The notes under the pieces are model-generated. The model saw only the letters and a program-made list of their open reading frames with translations, had not been told where the DNA came from and did no database searches. 39,934 bases of DNA from Alphaproteobacteria bacterium (GTDB lineage Bacteria > Pseudomonadota > Alphaproteobacteria > RF32 > CAG-239), in the NCBI GenBank assembly GCA_016283295.1, contig JAEEMQ010000004.1, positions 1-39,934 of the forward strand, in the 5' to 3' direction. Shown in pieces: positions 14,766 to 23,103 of the stretch; the first letter of the stretch is position 1; each line of letters opens with the position of its first letter. Position numbers and translations under genes: made by a program.

Positions 14766-15413
14766 ATGGAAATAAAAAAATACAAAGTCGTGTGCTCTCA
14801 GCCTAAGTTTTCGGACGATATATACATTGACATCGCGCCGAGCGAGGGCATTATTCACGACCAAATCTATTTCAGCCGCATTATGTTGCATCGGCAAATC
14901 AGCAGCCAACCGCTCTGCCGGTTATACGGCTCAATTTATTTGCAAGACAATAACGGCGATGTTGCGGTAGAATTTCCCAAACCGCAGGCCCCGAAAAATT
15001 CGCCGATGTATAAGGGAATAATGAATCAATATTCTTTTCTTGAGGCACAAATCAAAGAAAGTTACCGCAAAATGCAGCAAACCGGCAGCGAATCCACTCT
15101 TAAAGTGTGCAGCGTCAACCAAATGTTTGAGCTTTCCGAGCGGAAAAATGCCGAAGCCGCCGCCTTTGAAAAAAGACGTCGCGAAAGAATGCAAATGATT
15201 GCGGAAAAAACCGCCAAACCGACCGATTACAAACAAAAGCACGCCGCGCAAATCGCACCGCATTTTCCGCAAACGCTGCAGGAAGAACAACGCTTGCAAC
15301 AAGAACGGCAAATTGCCTCGGCGCGCCAACTTCGCACGATTGTCGAACAAAAGCGTGCTGCAGAAACGACTCCGGCATGGTTGCGCTTTCAAAAAATATA
15401 CAGCGGCGATTAA
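14766..15413 (+). CDS. Hypothetical protein, second of a paralogous pair
   Basis: A 215-residue protein starting MEIKKYKVVCSQPKF and IYIDIAPSEGIIHDQI, parallel to the N-terminus of the preceding gene, 10 bases upstream. The second half is a long, highly charged helix (KRRRERMQMIAEK, QEEQRLQQERQIASARQLR), probably coiled coil. An in-frame GTG at 14745 would add 7 residues and overlap the first gene, but ATG 14766 fits the paralogue start better. The ribosome site is weak (GAAAGAA), so translation may be coupled to the first gene. No recognisable domain; function unknown. Confidence 0.75.
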   Translation: MEIKKYKVVCSQPKFSDDIYIDIAPSEGIIHDQIYFSRIMLHRQISSQPLCRLYGSIYLQDNNGDVAVEFPKPQAPKNSPMYKGIMNQYSFLEAQIKESYRKMQQTGSESTLKVCSVNQMFELSERKNAEAAAFEKRRRERMQMIAEKTAKPTDYKQKHAAQIAPHFPQTLQEEQRLQQERQIASARQLRTIVEQKRAAETTPAWLRFQKIYSGD

Positions 15414-15438
15414 TTTATCTCATAAAAACATTGCATTT

Positions 15439-15470
15439 TTCCGGCGGATATGTTAGCGTATCCGCCGGAA
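15439..15470 (+). terminator. Perfect hairpin after the paralogous pair
   Basis: A 12-bp perfect stem, TTCCGGCGGATA (15439-15450) with 15459-15470, and an 8-base loop lie 26 bases after the 15413 stop. It has only a weak T-rich flank (TTAGTATTATTT), so termination is likely but not certain. Confidence 0.6.
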
Positions 15471-15505
15471 TTAGTATTATTTACAAACATTTAAACACTA
15501 TAATT

Positions 15506-16480
15506 ATGGATAAAAACAAAGTACTGCATGAAATGCAAATGTGGCAGCAAAACGACTGCAGCAAGTTCGGGGAATACGACACCCTGTGGGAAATGTTCCG
15601 CACGGTCATAACTTCAAGCAGCTGGGGCAGTGCCGAATTCGGCGGTCCGATATGGCTGATGGACTTTTCGCTGGCTAACCTGCAAAAGCTTTTTCCCGAA
15701 AATCCATGGCTTGAAGCGATGGCAAAAGAATGGGAAAAAGGCAAGTGGGAACACAGCGGACACGCCAAGTCCGACGTGCTTAACCGATTTTCCGAGTGGT
15801 TTCAGTTCCGCGCCGAAAATCTGGTAAATCAGCTCGGCTTGGGCAACGTCATCATCAAGCAGGAAAGCTCGCATGACGGCAACATCTCGCTCTACGGCTG
15901 GTGTCTTTTCTTGGATGTAGTGCAAGAATTGGTCGGCGGTATAGTCGAGCGAATACATCATGAAACAATGTTGCGATTCGACTTCTCGTACGCCGAGGTT
16001 GACGCGGTTATTCGCGGCAGCTTCCCCGCCCGCCTCAGGAGCGACACTATGGTCAGCAGATTTCCGGGCGGCTACGGCGCCGGTTTTCACTACTACAAGC
16101 ACAGCGATACTTACGGCAACTGCTATCTGTTGGAACACTTCAGCACAACCAAGGGCTATGTGATTCCGGAAACGGTGCCGGAAAAATTCCTGATGCTGAT
16201 TGTCAACGACCTGATGGAGTGCAAGGCGCAGGGCTACGGCAACAATGCCGATAAAGACGGTCGTGTTGTTCCCTACCCGCAGATGAAGTTTGCGGAATAT
16301 CTCGACATTCACCGCGGCATGGGCTATCACTTCCGCCCGACGAGCGACGTCTTTCAATGGTGGAACAAGCACGGCTTGGTTCAGGAAATCAGAATCGATT
16401 TGCCGCAGATTGACGCCAAGTACGGCGAATTTTGGCACCGCCAATTTCCGCCCAAACAGAACTGGCGCACCATCAAATAA
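15506..16480 (+). CDS. Hypothetical protein, orphan
   Basis: A 324-residue soluble protein beginning MDKNKVLHEMQMWQQNDCSK. It is rich in Trp, Tyr, His and Phe (for example FGGPIWLMDF, FQWWNKHG, GEFWHRQFPPKQNW). I recognise no domain and see no export signal. ATG 15506 is preceded by AT-rich sequence (CACTATAATT) with no Shine-Dalgarno; the frame is open further up but runs through the hairpin at 15439-15470, so the internal start is preferred. A strong bidirectional terminator closes the gene. Like 12603-13286 it is an isolated unit with a non-host style of start, and may be acquired. Function unknown. Confidence 0.72.
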   Translation: MDKNKVLHEMQMWQQNDCSKFGEYDTLWEMFRTVITSSSWGSAEFGGPIWLMDFSLANLQKLFPENPWLEAMAKEWEKGKWEHSGHAKSDVLNRFSEWFQFRAENLVNQLGLGNVIIKQESSHDGNISLYGWCLFLDVVQELVGGIVERIHHETMLRFDFSYAEVDAVIRGSFPARLRSDTMVSRFPGGYGAGFHYYKHSDTYGNCYLLEHFSTTKGYVIPETVPEKFLMLIVNDLMECKAQGYGNNADKDGRVVPYPQMKFAEYLDIHRGMGYHFRPTSDVFQWWNKHGLVQEIRIDLPQIDAKYGEFWHRQFPPKQNWRTIK

Positions 16481-16486
16481 GTGCAG

Positions 16487-16520
16487 AAAAAACCGCTACG
16501 TTTTACCGTAGCGGTTTTTT
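16487..16520. terminator. Bidirectional terminator
   Basis: A perfect 14-bp stem (AAAAAACCGCTACG at 16487-16500 with 16507-16520) and a 6-base loop, with A6 and T6 as the outer stem, between convergent genes ending at 16480 and 16521. It serves both strands. Confidence 0.93.
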
Positions 16521-16970
16521 CTATTCCATCGAGGCCTTACGCTTGACAAGGTAATTCACAATGTCTTGAACCGTGCTCTTTCCTCTAACATCTTCGTCAG
16601 GGATTGTGATACCGAAGGTCTTTTCAGCGATCATCGTTATCTCAACAAAGTCCAAACTGTCAACACCTAGACTAATGAGACGACTGTCCAGTAAAACATC
16701 TTCTTCTTCTACGCCTGTCTGTTCGGAAATGATTTTCCTGATAGTCCCAAGAATATCCTTCTCCGTCATAAACCTAATGTTCAATCTCTCGATTTTGGGC
16801 TTGGGCTCAGGTTCAGCTTTTCGTTTGCTCCGCTTACCACACTTCTTTGCCTGGCTGCGAGAAAACAGGGCAGACTTGATTGCGCCGGTATTATTCCAAT
16901 GCTTCACCACCTCTCGCGGAGTAAGGCCCATGGCTTTCACCAACTCATCTAATAATTTGAATTTTTCCAT
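16521..16970 (-). CDS. Acyl carrier protein with N-terminal extension
   Basis: The 149-residue frame ends in a complete acyl-carrier-protein domain (about 68-147): helix 1 EKDILGTIRKIISEQTG, the phosphopantetheine site LGVDSLDFVEI with the serine at about residue 104, then FGITIPDEDV and TVQDIVNYL. Residues 1-67 are an unusual, first hydrophobic then very basic extension (KKCGKRSKRKAEPEPKPK) that I do not recognise. GGAAG precedes ATG 16970, but an internal ATG at 16769 has AGG nearby and would give a plain 82-residue ACP, so both forms are possible. It has a near-consensus promoter at 17080-17053 and the shared terminator. No synthase genes are adjacent; its partner is unknown. Confidence 0.83.
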   Translation of the reverse strand: MEKFKLLDELVKAMGLTPREVVKHWNNTGAIKSALFSRSQAKKCGKRSKRKAEPEPKPKIERLNIRFMTEKDILGTIRKIISEQTGVEEEDVLLDSRLISLGVDSLDFVEITMIAEKTFGITIPDEDVRGKSTVQDIVNYLVKRKASME

Positions 16971-17052
16971 ATACTTCCGGTTTGTTTTACGAGGATTAAT
17001 TTGACCGGGTTCCTCAAGGTGAATAATAACTAAATAGATATAAACTGTCTTC

Positions 17053-17080
17053 AGTATATGTAAGTTTTGTTTTTTGTCAA
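17053..17080 (-). promoter_or_regulatory. Near-consensus promoter of the ACP-domain gene
   Basis: On the minus strand TTGACA (17080-17075), 16 bases, TATACT (17058-17053); 11 of 12 hexamer positions match. It lies in the gap between the SDR stop (17089) and the ACP start (16970). Confidence 0.75.
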
Positions 17081-17088
17081 GTTATATT

Positions 17089-17856
17089 TTAAACCTTATG
17101 CGGCAAAATGGCGTAGAGCCAGTCGGTCAGCCGATTCGGTAAAATCGACAAACCCCATGTTGCCAAGCGCATCGGCCACGGAAACGCTATCAGCCCCACG
17201 TTCTTTTCCAGCCGCTTAACGATAATCTCCGCCGCCTTTTCCGCGCTCATAAAAAACGGCATCGGACAAGTATTTTTATCGGTAATTCTTGACTTTACAA
17301 ACCCCGGACAAATCACGCTGACATCAATATTATCCGCCTTTAAGCTGCCGCGAAGCGCCTCACCGTAGGCCTTTACGCAGGCTTTGGTAGCGCTGTATGA
17401 CGGGCAGCTCGGCAAACCGTGATAACCGGCAATCGAAGCGGTAATTGCGATGGTTTTCGCCGCCTTTTTATCTTCCCGCGCCGCAAAAATTTCCGCCGCC
17501 GGCGTTACCGTATTCAGCACCCCGAACACATTGGTATTGAAGGTATTATACACATTTTCCGCGGTTTCTTCGCCGGTGGAAACTCCGGCATTGGCAAACA
17601 CCAAATCCAGCTCCGCCGTTTGGTAGCAGACCTTAATCCACGCCGCCATCGCCTCTTTATCGCATACGCTGATAATTTGCGGATGAGCCGTTGCACCCAG
17701 CTCGCGACACTTCTCCGCCACGGCATTGAGCCGCTCGGCATTGCGCCCGCTCAAAAACATATTTTTTGCCCCATGCGCCGCCAAATAAAGCGCCACCGCT
17801 TCTCCGATGCCCGACGACGCGCCGGTAATCAAAACATTATTAAATTTCTTTTGCAT
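17089..17856 (-). CDS. Short-chain dehydrogenase/reductase, membrane-associated type
   Basis: A 255-residue classical SDR. The nucleotide-binding motif is GASSGIGEAVALYLA near residues 12-26, NAG is in VFANAGVS, the catalytic serine in ITASIAGY, and the catalytic pair in YSATK. The C-terminus is hydrophobic and aromatic (WPMRLATWGLSILP, LTDWLYAILP), suggesting attachment to a membrane, as in SDRs that act on lipids or sterol-like substrates. Substrate unknown. ATG 17856 has AAGGAT upstream. It is divergent from gmk. Confidence 0.9.
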   Translation of the reverse strand: MQKKFNNVLITGASSGIGEAVALYLAAHGAKNMFLSGRNAERLNAVAEKCRELGATAHPQIISVCDKEAMAAWIKVCYQTAELDLVFANAGVSTGEETAENVYNTFNTNVFGVLNTVTPAAEIFAAREDKKAAKTIAITASIAGYHGLPSCPSYSATKACVKAYGEALRGSLKADNIDVSVICPGFVKSRITDKNTCPMPFFMSAEKAAEIIVKRLEKNVGLIAFPWPMRLATWGLSILPNRLTDWLYAILPHKV

Positions 17857-17946
17857 ATTCGTAATATCCTTCTGGAAATTTACCGATTATTATAATATAA
17901 GTGAGTAAAGTCTACAATGTATGCTTTTATTTTGCAAGAGGAAGAT

Positions 17947-18609
17947 ATGGCCGAAATTTTAAATCGCTTAAACGAAGTCCGCCGCGGTGTTATGTTTATT
18001 ATCGAAGCTCCGTCCGGTACCGGTAAAACCACCGTTGTCAAAAAACTTTTGGAACAGGATAAAAAACTGAACTGGTCGGTTTCGGTAACCACCCGCGCCC
18101 CGCGCGCCGGCGAACAAAACGGCGTCGACTACTACTTTATCAGCGATGAAGAATACGATAAATTGTTGCAAGAAGATGCCTTTTACGAACACGTGGATTC
18201 GCAATACGGCAGCCGCTACGGTACTCTGCGCTCCGAGGTCGATGAATTTTTAAATATTGGCCAAGATGTGTTGTTTGATATGGACTGGGAAGGTATGCGC
18301 CAAATGAAGGCCAAAGCTCCCGACGATGTGGTTTCGGTTTATTTGTTGCCGCCGTCAATCAAAGAGCTGCGCCGCCGCTTGGAAGGACGCAGTACCGACA
18401 GCAAGGAAATCATTGAAAAACGGATGGGTTTGGTGCTCGAAAAAATGCAACATTGGACCGAATACGATTATGTGGTTATCTGCGGCGATTTAGACCAGAC
18501 CGTCGACACGATTCGCCAAATTTTTTCGGCTGAAAGAATGAAGCGCAAGCGGCAAATCGGCCTGATTGAGTTTACGCAAAAACTGATTGATGAGGTAAAA
18601 AATGGATAA
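17947..18609 (+). CDS. gmk: Guanylate kinase
   Basis: Phosphorylates GMP to GDP using ATP. The 220 residues fit the family. The P-loop is APSGTGKTT (21-29), the GMP-binding region SVTTRAPRAGEQNGVDYYF, then HVDSQYGSRYGTL and VLFDMDWEGMRQMK. I chose ATG 17947 (MAEILNRL) because GAGGAAG lies just upstream; the in-frame ATG at 17917 adds ten residues without a ribosome site. A TATAAT box is present near 17889-17894. It overlaps the next gene by 8 bases and heads an operon with a Nudix-like ORF, cysteine synthase, lptG and a phosphatase. Confidence 0.95.
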   Translation: MAEILNRLNEVRRGVMFIIEAPSGTGKTTVVKKLLEQDKKLNWSVSVTTRAPRAGEQNGVDYYFISDEEYDKLLQEDAFYEHVDSQYGSRYGTLRSEVDEFLNIGQDVLFDMDWEGMRQMKAKAPDDVVSVYLLPPSIKELRRRLEGRSTDSKEIIEKRMGLVLEKMQHWTEYDYVVICGDLDQTVDTIRQIFSAERMKRKRQIGLIEFTQKLIDEVKNG

Positions 18610-19015
18610 ATTGCCGTTTATAAACAAATACGGACGAATTACCTATTGCATCGACGCGCTGACTTTTGTGCGGCAAAGAAATTATATCATCATCAAAAAA
18701 GGCACCGATCTGTTATGCAAATATAATCCCGATGACGAGCTTTTTTCGTTGCCGTCGGATAAGGATGTCGAAATCGTTGCCGAGCCTACTTTGGCCTTTA
18801 CGGTCCTGTCCTATGTGTATGAAAACAGGCATCCCATAAAAGAAACTCAAACCTATCGCTTTTATGACGTAAAAAATGCCGATTTGGCCGATGCTCCCCT
18901 GCAATGGTGCTCCTTTGACGATATTGCCCTCAAAAAAATAATGTTTGATGCCACGCAAATGATCGGTATTAAAAATTTAGTGGTAAGGATTAATAAAAAT
19001 GAAGAAAATTTATGA
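18602..19015 (+). CDS. Hypothetical protein, perhaps a degenerate Nudix fold
   Basis: A 137-residue protein (MDKLPFINKYGRITYCIDAL) overlapping gmk by 8 bases and the cysteine synthase gene by 17, so it is tightly coupled to both. The strand order (ITYCIDALTFV, YIIIKK, FSLPSDKDVEIVAEP, FTVLSYVYEN, LQWCSFDDI) recalls a Nudix hydrolase, including the FSLP entry and the late W-x-(x)-F-D-D-I segment, but the catalytic Nudix helix (REUXEE) is missing. The fold suggestion is inference; it may be a non-catalytic or unrelated protein. No export signal. Confidence 0.72.
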   Translation: MDKLPFINKYGRITYCIDALTFVRQRNYIIIKKGTDLLCKYNPDDELFSLPSDKDVEIVAEPTLAFTVLSYVYENRHPIKETQTYRFYDVKNADLADAPLQWCSFDDIALKKIMFDATQMIGIKNLVVRINKNEENL

Positions 19016-19946
19016 TTCCATCGAAGATATGGTCGGTCATACTCCGCTGTTGCGCTTAAATAAGCTCAAAAAGCTGTTCGGTTTTAATGCGAATATTCTG
19101 GCAAAATGCGAATTTTATAATCCGATTTTTTCGGTTAAGGATCGGGTGGCGCTGAACATGATAAACAAAGCGCCTTTTTCCAAAATCAATAAAGACACTC
19201 TTTTTATTGAGGCTACTTCGGGTAATACCGGTGCGGCCCTGGCGGCTTTTTGTGCCGCCCGCGGTTATAAACTGATAATCGTTATGCCGGAAAATATGAC
19301 CGAGGAAAAAATCGCGCTGATTCGCCAGTTCGGCGCCGAGGTTATGCTGACTCCGGCGGCCGAGGGTATGTCCGGCGCCATCAAAAAGGTTGCGATATTA
19401 AAAGAGCGCTCCGCCAATATCATCGAATTCAAACAATTTGAAAATCCGGCCAATGTGGAAGCCCACAAACTTACCACCGGAGCGGAAATTTTGGAAGATA
19501 CCGACGGCGCGGTCGACGCGATTGTTTGCGGTGTCGGCACTTCCGGCACTTTAACCGGTGTTGCTTCTACTTTAAGAACGGTTAATCCCGATTTATATGT
19601 GATGGCGGTTGAGCCGGCGGAAAGTCCGGTGTTATCCGGCGGCAAAGCCGGTCCGCACCAAATCGGCGGCATCGGTGCCGGTTTTGTTCCGCCGCTTTAT
19701 AATGCCGAACTGGTGAACGAAGTATTCCCGGTAGCCTCAAAAGCAGCCCTGGAAATGACCAAAACGGTAGCTCATAACGAAGGTTTGCCGATAGGCGTTT
19801 CGGCGGCGGCCGCGGTTTGCGGTGCCGTCAACCTGGCACAACGTCCGGAAATGAACGGCAAAAACATCGTGGTCGTATTGCCGGACAGCGTTGAGCGCTA
19901 TTTATCCAATCCTTTCTACAAGCATAAGGAGCCGATGGAAGAATAA
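18999..19946 (+). CDS. cysK: Cysteine synthase family PLP enzyme
   Basis: Pyridoxal-phosphate enzyme that makes cysteine from O-acetylserine and sulfide. The 315 residues match the family: TPLLRLNKLKK, the PLP lysine in SVKDR (about residue 47), the asparagine loop EATSGNTGAALAAF, the phosphate-binding GVGTSGTLTGVA and the C-terminal IGGIGAGFVPPL. One difference is NPIFSVKDR where most members have NPGGSVKDR just before the lysine; this alters the loop but not the lysine. A related beta-replacing enzyme is possible. It overlaps the previous gene by 17 bases and lptG by 1 base. Confidence 0.9.
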   Translation: MKKIYDSIEDMVGHTPLLRLNKLKKLFGFNANILAKCEFYNPIFSVKDRVALNMINKAPFSKINKDTLFIEATSGNTGAALAAFCAARGYKLIIVMPENMTEEKIALIRQFGAEVMLTPAAEGMSGAIKKVAILKERSANIIEFKQFENPANVEAHKLTTGAEILEDTDGAVDAIVCGVGTSGTLTGVASTLRTVNPDLYVMAVEPAESPVLSGGKAGPHQIGGIGAGFVPPLYNAELVNEVFPVASKAALEMTKTVAHNEGLPIGVSAAAAVCGAVNLAQRPEMNGKNIVVVLPDSVERYLSNPFYKHKEPMEE

Positions 19947-21055
19947 TGAATCTTTTCGCAATTTTGAGCCGCTATATCACCCGCCAACTGGTTGTAAACT
20001 TTTTTCTGGTGTTGTTTACAATCCTCGGCATTATTTTGATGTTTGACACCATTGAGGCGTTGCGTCGTGTTTCCGGCCGCGAAGATATTTCCTTTTGGTT
20101 TACGGTGCAATACGCCGTTACCCGCATTACCAAAACCGTGGAAATTGTATTCCCGTTTGTGTTGATGGTGGCGGCGATGATAACTTTCTGGCGCCTGAGC
20201 AAAAACAACGAATTTGTAATTATCCGCTCGACCGGCGTTTCCATTTTCGGCTTTCTGAAACCGCTGATGGTGGCGACTTTTATTTTGGGGGTTGCCAACG
20301 TTGCACTGTTTAATCCGGTTGCGGCCAAAATGTTTGAATGGCACGAGGTGTTATCTTATCGCCTGCAATCACACAACCCGAATGCCGTGTTGTTTTCAAG
20401 CAAAGGTTTGTGGATCAGAGAGACCGACGATGCCGGGCGAATTTTATTGATTCAGGCCAAAGGTTTGCGTCAGGACGACGATAAATCGGTTTGGATGCGC
20501 GACGTGACCATTACCGAGTTAGATGAAAATTCGCAAATCAAAAAAAGTTATAATGCTTCGTTTGCCACGCTGGACGGCAATATTTTCCGCTTAAAAGACG
20601 TTAAAATAATGATTAACGGCGAGCCGGTACAAACGCTGTCCGACTATGCTTACGAAACCACCATCGATGTCCAGAGAATTAAGGATAACTTTATTGACCC
20701 GGAGGCAATTTCGTTTTGGCGTCTGCCCGATACCATCAGCTTTTATGAAAAATCCGGTTTTTCGGCGCGATTGCACCGTATGCGCTTTCTTAATTTGCTG
20801 ATATCGCCGTTATTGCTTGTCGGAATGCTGATGCTGGCGGCAGTATTTATGTTGCAGAACACCCTGCGCGGTTCGGCCATTATGTGGCGCGTGGTTATCA
20901 GTATTGTCACCGGTTTTTCCTTTTATTTTCTGTCGCAGGTGGTTTATGCTTTCGGCGTAAACGGCTATATTCCGGTCTGGCTGTCGGTAACGGCACCAAC
21001 CTTGATTATCTGGCTTATCAGCACCTCTTTGCTTATTCAATCCGACGAAGTTTAA
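19946..21055 (+). CDS. lptG: LPS export ABC transporter permease LptG
   Basis: Inner-membrane permease of the LptB2FG complex, which lifts lipopolysaccharide to the Lpt bridge. The 369-residue protein has the YjgP/YjgQ topology: TM1 about 12-34 (LVVNFFLVLFTILGIILM), TM2 about 58-80, TM3 about 95-118 (GFLKPLMVATFILGV), a periplasmic jellyroll about 125-265, and three C-terminal TMs (LLISPLLLVGMLMLAAVFML; ISIVTGFSFYFLSQVVYAF; VWLSVTAPTLIIWL). The N-terminal pattern matches LptG better than LptF. lptF is not adjacent in this window, although the pair often is. The start overlaps the cysK stop (TAATG) and the 3' end overlaps the phosphatase start. Confidence 0.88.
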   Translation: MNLFAILSRYITRQLVVNFFLVLFTILGIILMFDTIEALRRVSGREDISFWFTVQYAVTRITKTVEIVFPFVLMVAAMITFWRLSKNNEFVIIRSTGVSIFGFLKPLMVATFILGVANVALFNPVAAKMFEWHEVLSYRLQSHNPNAVLFSSKGLWIRETDDAGRILLIQAKGLRQDDDKSVWMRDVTITELDENSQIKKSYNASFATLDGNIFRLKDVKIMINGEPVQTLSDYAYETTIDVQRIKDNFIDPEAISFWRLPDTISFYEKSGFSARLHRMRFLNLLISPLLLVGMLMLAAVFMLQNTLRGSAIMWRVVISIVTGFSFYFLSQVVYAFGVNGYIPVWLSVTAPTLIIWLISTSLLIQSDEV

Positions 21056-21618
21056 TGATACATTTAATCAGACATACGCAATCCGAAGCCAATTTAAAGC
21101 GCATTTGGGGCGGGGATTACCCGTTGACCGAAAAAGGCATTAAGGATGCGCACGAATTAAAAGCGCAATTAACGTTTCATCCCGATATTTTAGTCGCATC
21201 TCCGTTGGTAAGAGCGCAACAGACCGCTCTAATTCTGTTTCCGCAAATGCCGATGGTTACCGACGGAGTTTTTCGCGAAATTCACTTCGGAGATTATGAA
21301 AATACGCCGATGAAAGATGACGAATTTTCCCGCATATATAAAACAAAAACCTCCGAACTGCATAAAATATCACACGGCGATAGTGTCAAAGAACGAGCGG
21401 ACAAAGCTATATCCCGGCTTCAGGATTATTTGCCGCAAGGAGAAGTTGCCGTGGTTTGTCACGATACGTTGATACGCGCCGTTATTTGCCGCTTAAAGGG
21501 CGAAAGTTTGGATAATATGCCTAAATATAAACCGCTGTTACCGAACGGGAGTATTCTGAGCATTTCCCCTACGATGACCATGGAAATCACTTATAAAGCG
21601 CAAAAGATTGTTATTTAA
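21055..21618 (+). CDS. Histidine phosphatase family protein (phosphoglycerate-mutase-like)
   Basis: A 187-residue histidine-phosphatase. The phosphohistidine motif is LIRHTQSEAN (usual RHG-x-(S/T)-x-x-N, here RHT), then the arginine in SPLVRAQQTA, the EIHFGDYE segment with acid Glu, and the second histidine in VCHDTLIRAVIC. All catalytic residues are visible; the G-to-T change after RH also occurs in relatives. Substrate unknown; sugar phosphates or nucleotide monophosphates are usual for the family. Start ATG 21055 overlaps the lptG stop (TAATG). A terminator follows at 21636-21663, ending the gmk operon. Confidence 0.88.
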   Translation: MIHLIRHTQSEANLKRIWGGDYPLTEKGIKDAHELKAQLTFHPDILVASPLVRAQQTALILFPQMPMVTDGVFREIHFGDYENTPMKDDEFSRIYKTKTSELHKISHGDSVKERADKAISRLQDYLPQGEVAVVCHDTLIRAVICRLKGESLDNMPKYKPLLPNGSILSISPTMTMEITYKAQKIVI

Positions 21619-21635
21619 TATTTGCGCCAAATCAA

Positions 21636-21663
21636 AAAACCCGCCGAATTAACGACGGGTTTT
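21636..21663. terminator. Terminator between convergent phosphatase and trcR genes
   Basis: AAAACCCG (21636-21643) pairs with CGGGTTTT (21656-21663), with additional CG pairs inside; T tracts flank both sides (TTTTCTTT on plus, TTTTTTGAT on minus). It can end both the gmk operon and the trcR-tail gene. Confidence 0.8.
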
Positions 21664-21680
21664 CTTTAATGCTTGAAAAA

Positions 21681-22967
21681 TTACTTTTTCTTCGCCGGCT
21701 TTTTGGCAGTCGCTTTTTTAGCCGGAGCTTTTTTAGCTGCCGTTTTCTTGGCCGGAGCTTTCTTGGCGGCTACGGTTTTTTTAGCCGGAGCCTTTTTAGC
21801 CGGGGCCTTTTTCGGAGCTGTTTTTTTAGCTGCCGGTTTCTTAGCTGCCGCAGCCTTCTTCGGCGCCGCTTTCTTTACGGCCGCGGTTTTCTTCGCGGTT
21901 GTTTTCTTAGCTGCGGTTGTCTTTTTGGCTGTTGTTTTCTTAGCCGCGGTCTTCTTGGCCGCCGACTTTTTAGCAGTTGCGGTTTTCTTTACAGCAGCTT
22001 TTTTAGCCGCTACCTTCTTGGTTGCGGTTTTCTTGGCCGGAGCCTTTTTGGATGTCGCCTTCTTCGGTGTTGCTTTCTTTACGGCCGCAGTTTTCTTCGC
22101 GGTTGTTTTCTTAGCCGCTGCGGTTTTCTTTGCGGTTGTCTTTTTGGCTGTTGTTTTCTTAGCCGGAGCTTTTTTAGCGGTCGCCTTCTTCGGTGCCGCT
22201 TTCTTTACGGCCGCAGTTTTCTTTGCGGTTGTCTTTTTAGCCGCTGCGGTTTTCTTTGCGCCGGCTTTCTTCGCCGTAGTTTTCTTTGTGGTTGTCTTTT
22301 TAGCCGCAGACTTCTTCACCGCCGTCTTTTTAGCGGTTGTCTTCTTGGCCGCGGCGGTCTTCTTCGAAGTTGCCTTCTTAGCAGTCTTCTTAGCCGTTTT
22401 CTTTTTAGCGGTCTTTTTCTTGGTCGCTTTCTTGGCGGCCTTCTTTTGCGAAGCCTGGCGCGCTTCTTCCAATTCCTTCTCGCTGAAGAATCCGAGATGA
22501 ATCGCATTCTTCGGTTTTAAATCGGCAAATGCCGGATCCTTGCTTTCCACACCCAAACGAATCTTTTTAATGGTGGTATCGGTTGTTTGAAACAAGCGAC
22601 GGATTTCCTTATCCGCAACTTCCGGATAATTGACCATAACCCACAAAATTGCCGCTTGTTTTTCGCTGCGCTGTGTCGGCGACAAAACCTTTTTAGCCTT
22701 GGCATTGTGCTCACGCACGTCGTTTTCGAGCTTATTTGCCACCAAGTCGGCAGCAGCATCGGCCTCGCAACGGCGAATTTCCTCCCACGAGAGCTGGCCG
22801 TTGTTAATCGGGCTCAAACCCTGAATATTCGAGGCAATATCGCCGTCGGCAATCGCCTGAATTTCCAATTCGTGAATTTCACAAAAATTTGCAATCTGAC
22901 GAAAAGTCAGGGTTGTATTTTCAACCAGCCATACTGCCGTGGCTTTCGGCATTAAAGGAGCTGCCAT
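21681..22967 (-). CDS. trcR: TrcR (DUF1013) regulator fused to a histone-H1-like Lys/Ala tail
   Basis: Residues 1-170 match the alphaproteobacterial DUF1013 family, annotated as cell-cycle transcriptional regulator Trc[53 protein letters not shown], and a second helix-turn-helix-like part [17 protein letters not shown] ... TIKKIRLG. Residues 174-428 are a low-complexity tail of AKK, KTA and PKKA repeats, like bacterial histone-H1-like proteins such as Hc1/AlgP. Two segments of the tail are near-copies of each other (around [15 protein letters not shown] and [15 protein letters not shown]), pointing to growth by internal duplication. The tail should bind DNA non-specifically. Known TrcR proteins are about half this length. 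Tail length may vary between strains or be misassembled. Confidence 0.88.
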   Translation of the reverse strand: MAAPLMPKATAVWLVENTTLTFRQIANFCEIHELEIQAIADGDIASNIQGLSPINNGQLSWEEIRRCEADAAADLVANKLENDVREHNAKAKKVLSPTQRSEKQAAILWVMVNYPEVADKEIRRLFQTTDTTIKKIRLGVESKDPAFADLKPKNAIHLGFFSEKELEEARQASQKKAAKKATKKKTAKKKTAKKTAKKATSKKTAAAKKTTAKKTAVKKSAAKKTTTKKTTAKKAGAKKTAAAKKTTAKKTAAVKKAAPKKATAKKAPAKKTTAKKTTAKKTAAAKKTTAKKTAAVKKATPKKATSKKAPAKKTATKKVAAKKAAVKKTATAKKSAAKKTAAKKTTAKKTTAAKKTTAKKTAAVKKAAPKKAAAAKKPAAKKTAPKKAPAKKAPAKKTVAAKKAPAKKTAAKKAPAKKATAKKPAKKK

Positions 22968-23052
22968 ATTTTTATCCTTTCATAAAAAACTTCTACTGTA
23001 TCTACAATAGACACGCAAATTATAATATACAAACATTTTTTTTATTTTATAA

Positions 23053-23080
23053 ACGCAAAAAGCCCGCAAAATTGCAGGCT
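23053..23080 (-). terminator. Terminator after rpmE
   Basis: On the minus strand AGCCTGC (23080-23074) pairs with GCGGGCT (23067-23061) with one T-G pair and a 6-base loop, followed by TTTTTGCG. It starts 24 bases after the rpmE stop. Confidence 0.8.
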
Positions 23081-23103
23081 CAAGCTTTTGTTCCAAACCG
23101 AGA

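Noticed and set aside
21669..22520. Long plus-strand frames opposite the histone-like tail
   Set aside because: They are the antisense of the AKK repeats (Phe/Leu/Ala or Phe/Leu/Arg/Ser/Cys-rich text) and have no start signal; the minus frame carries the recognisable TrcR domain.
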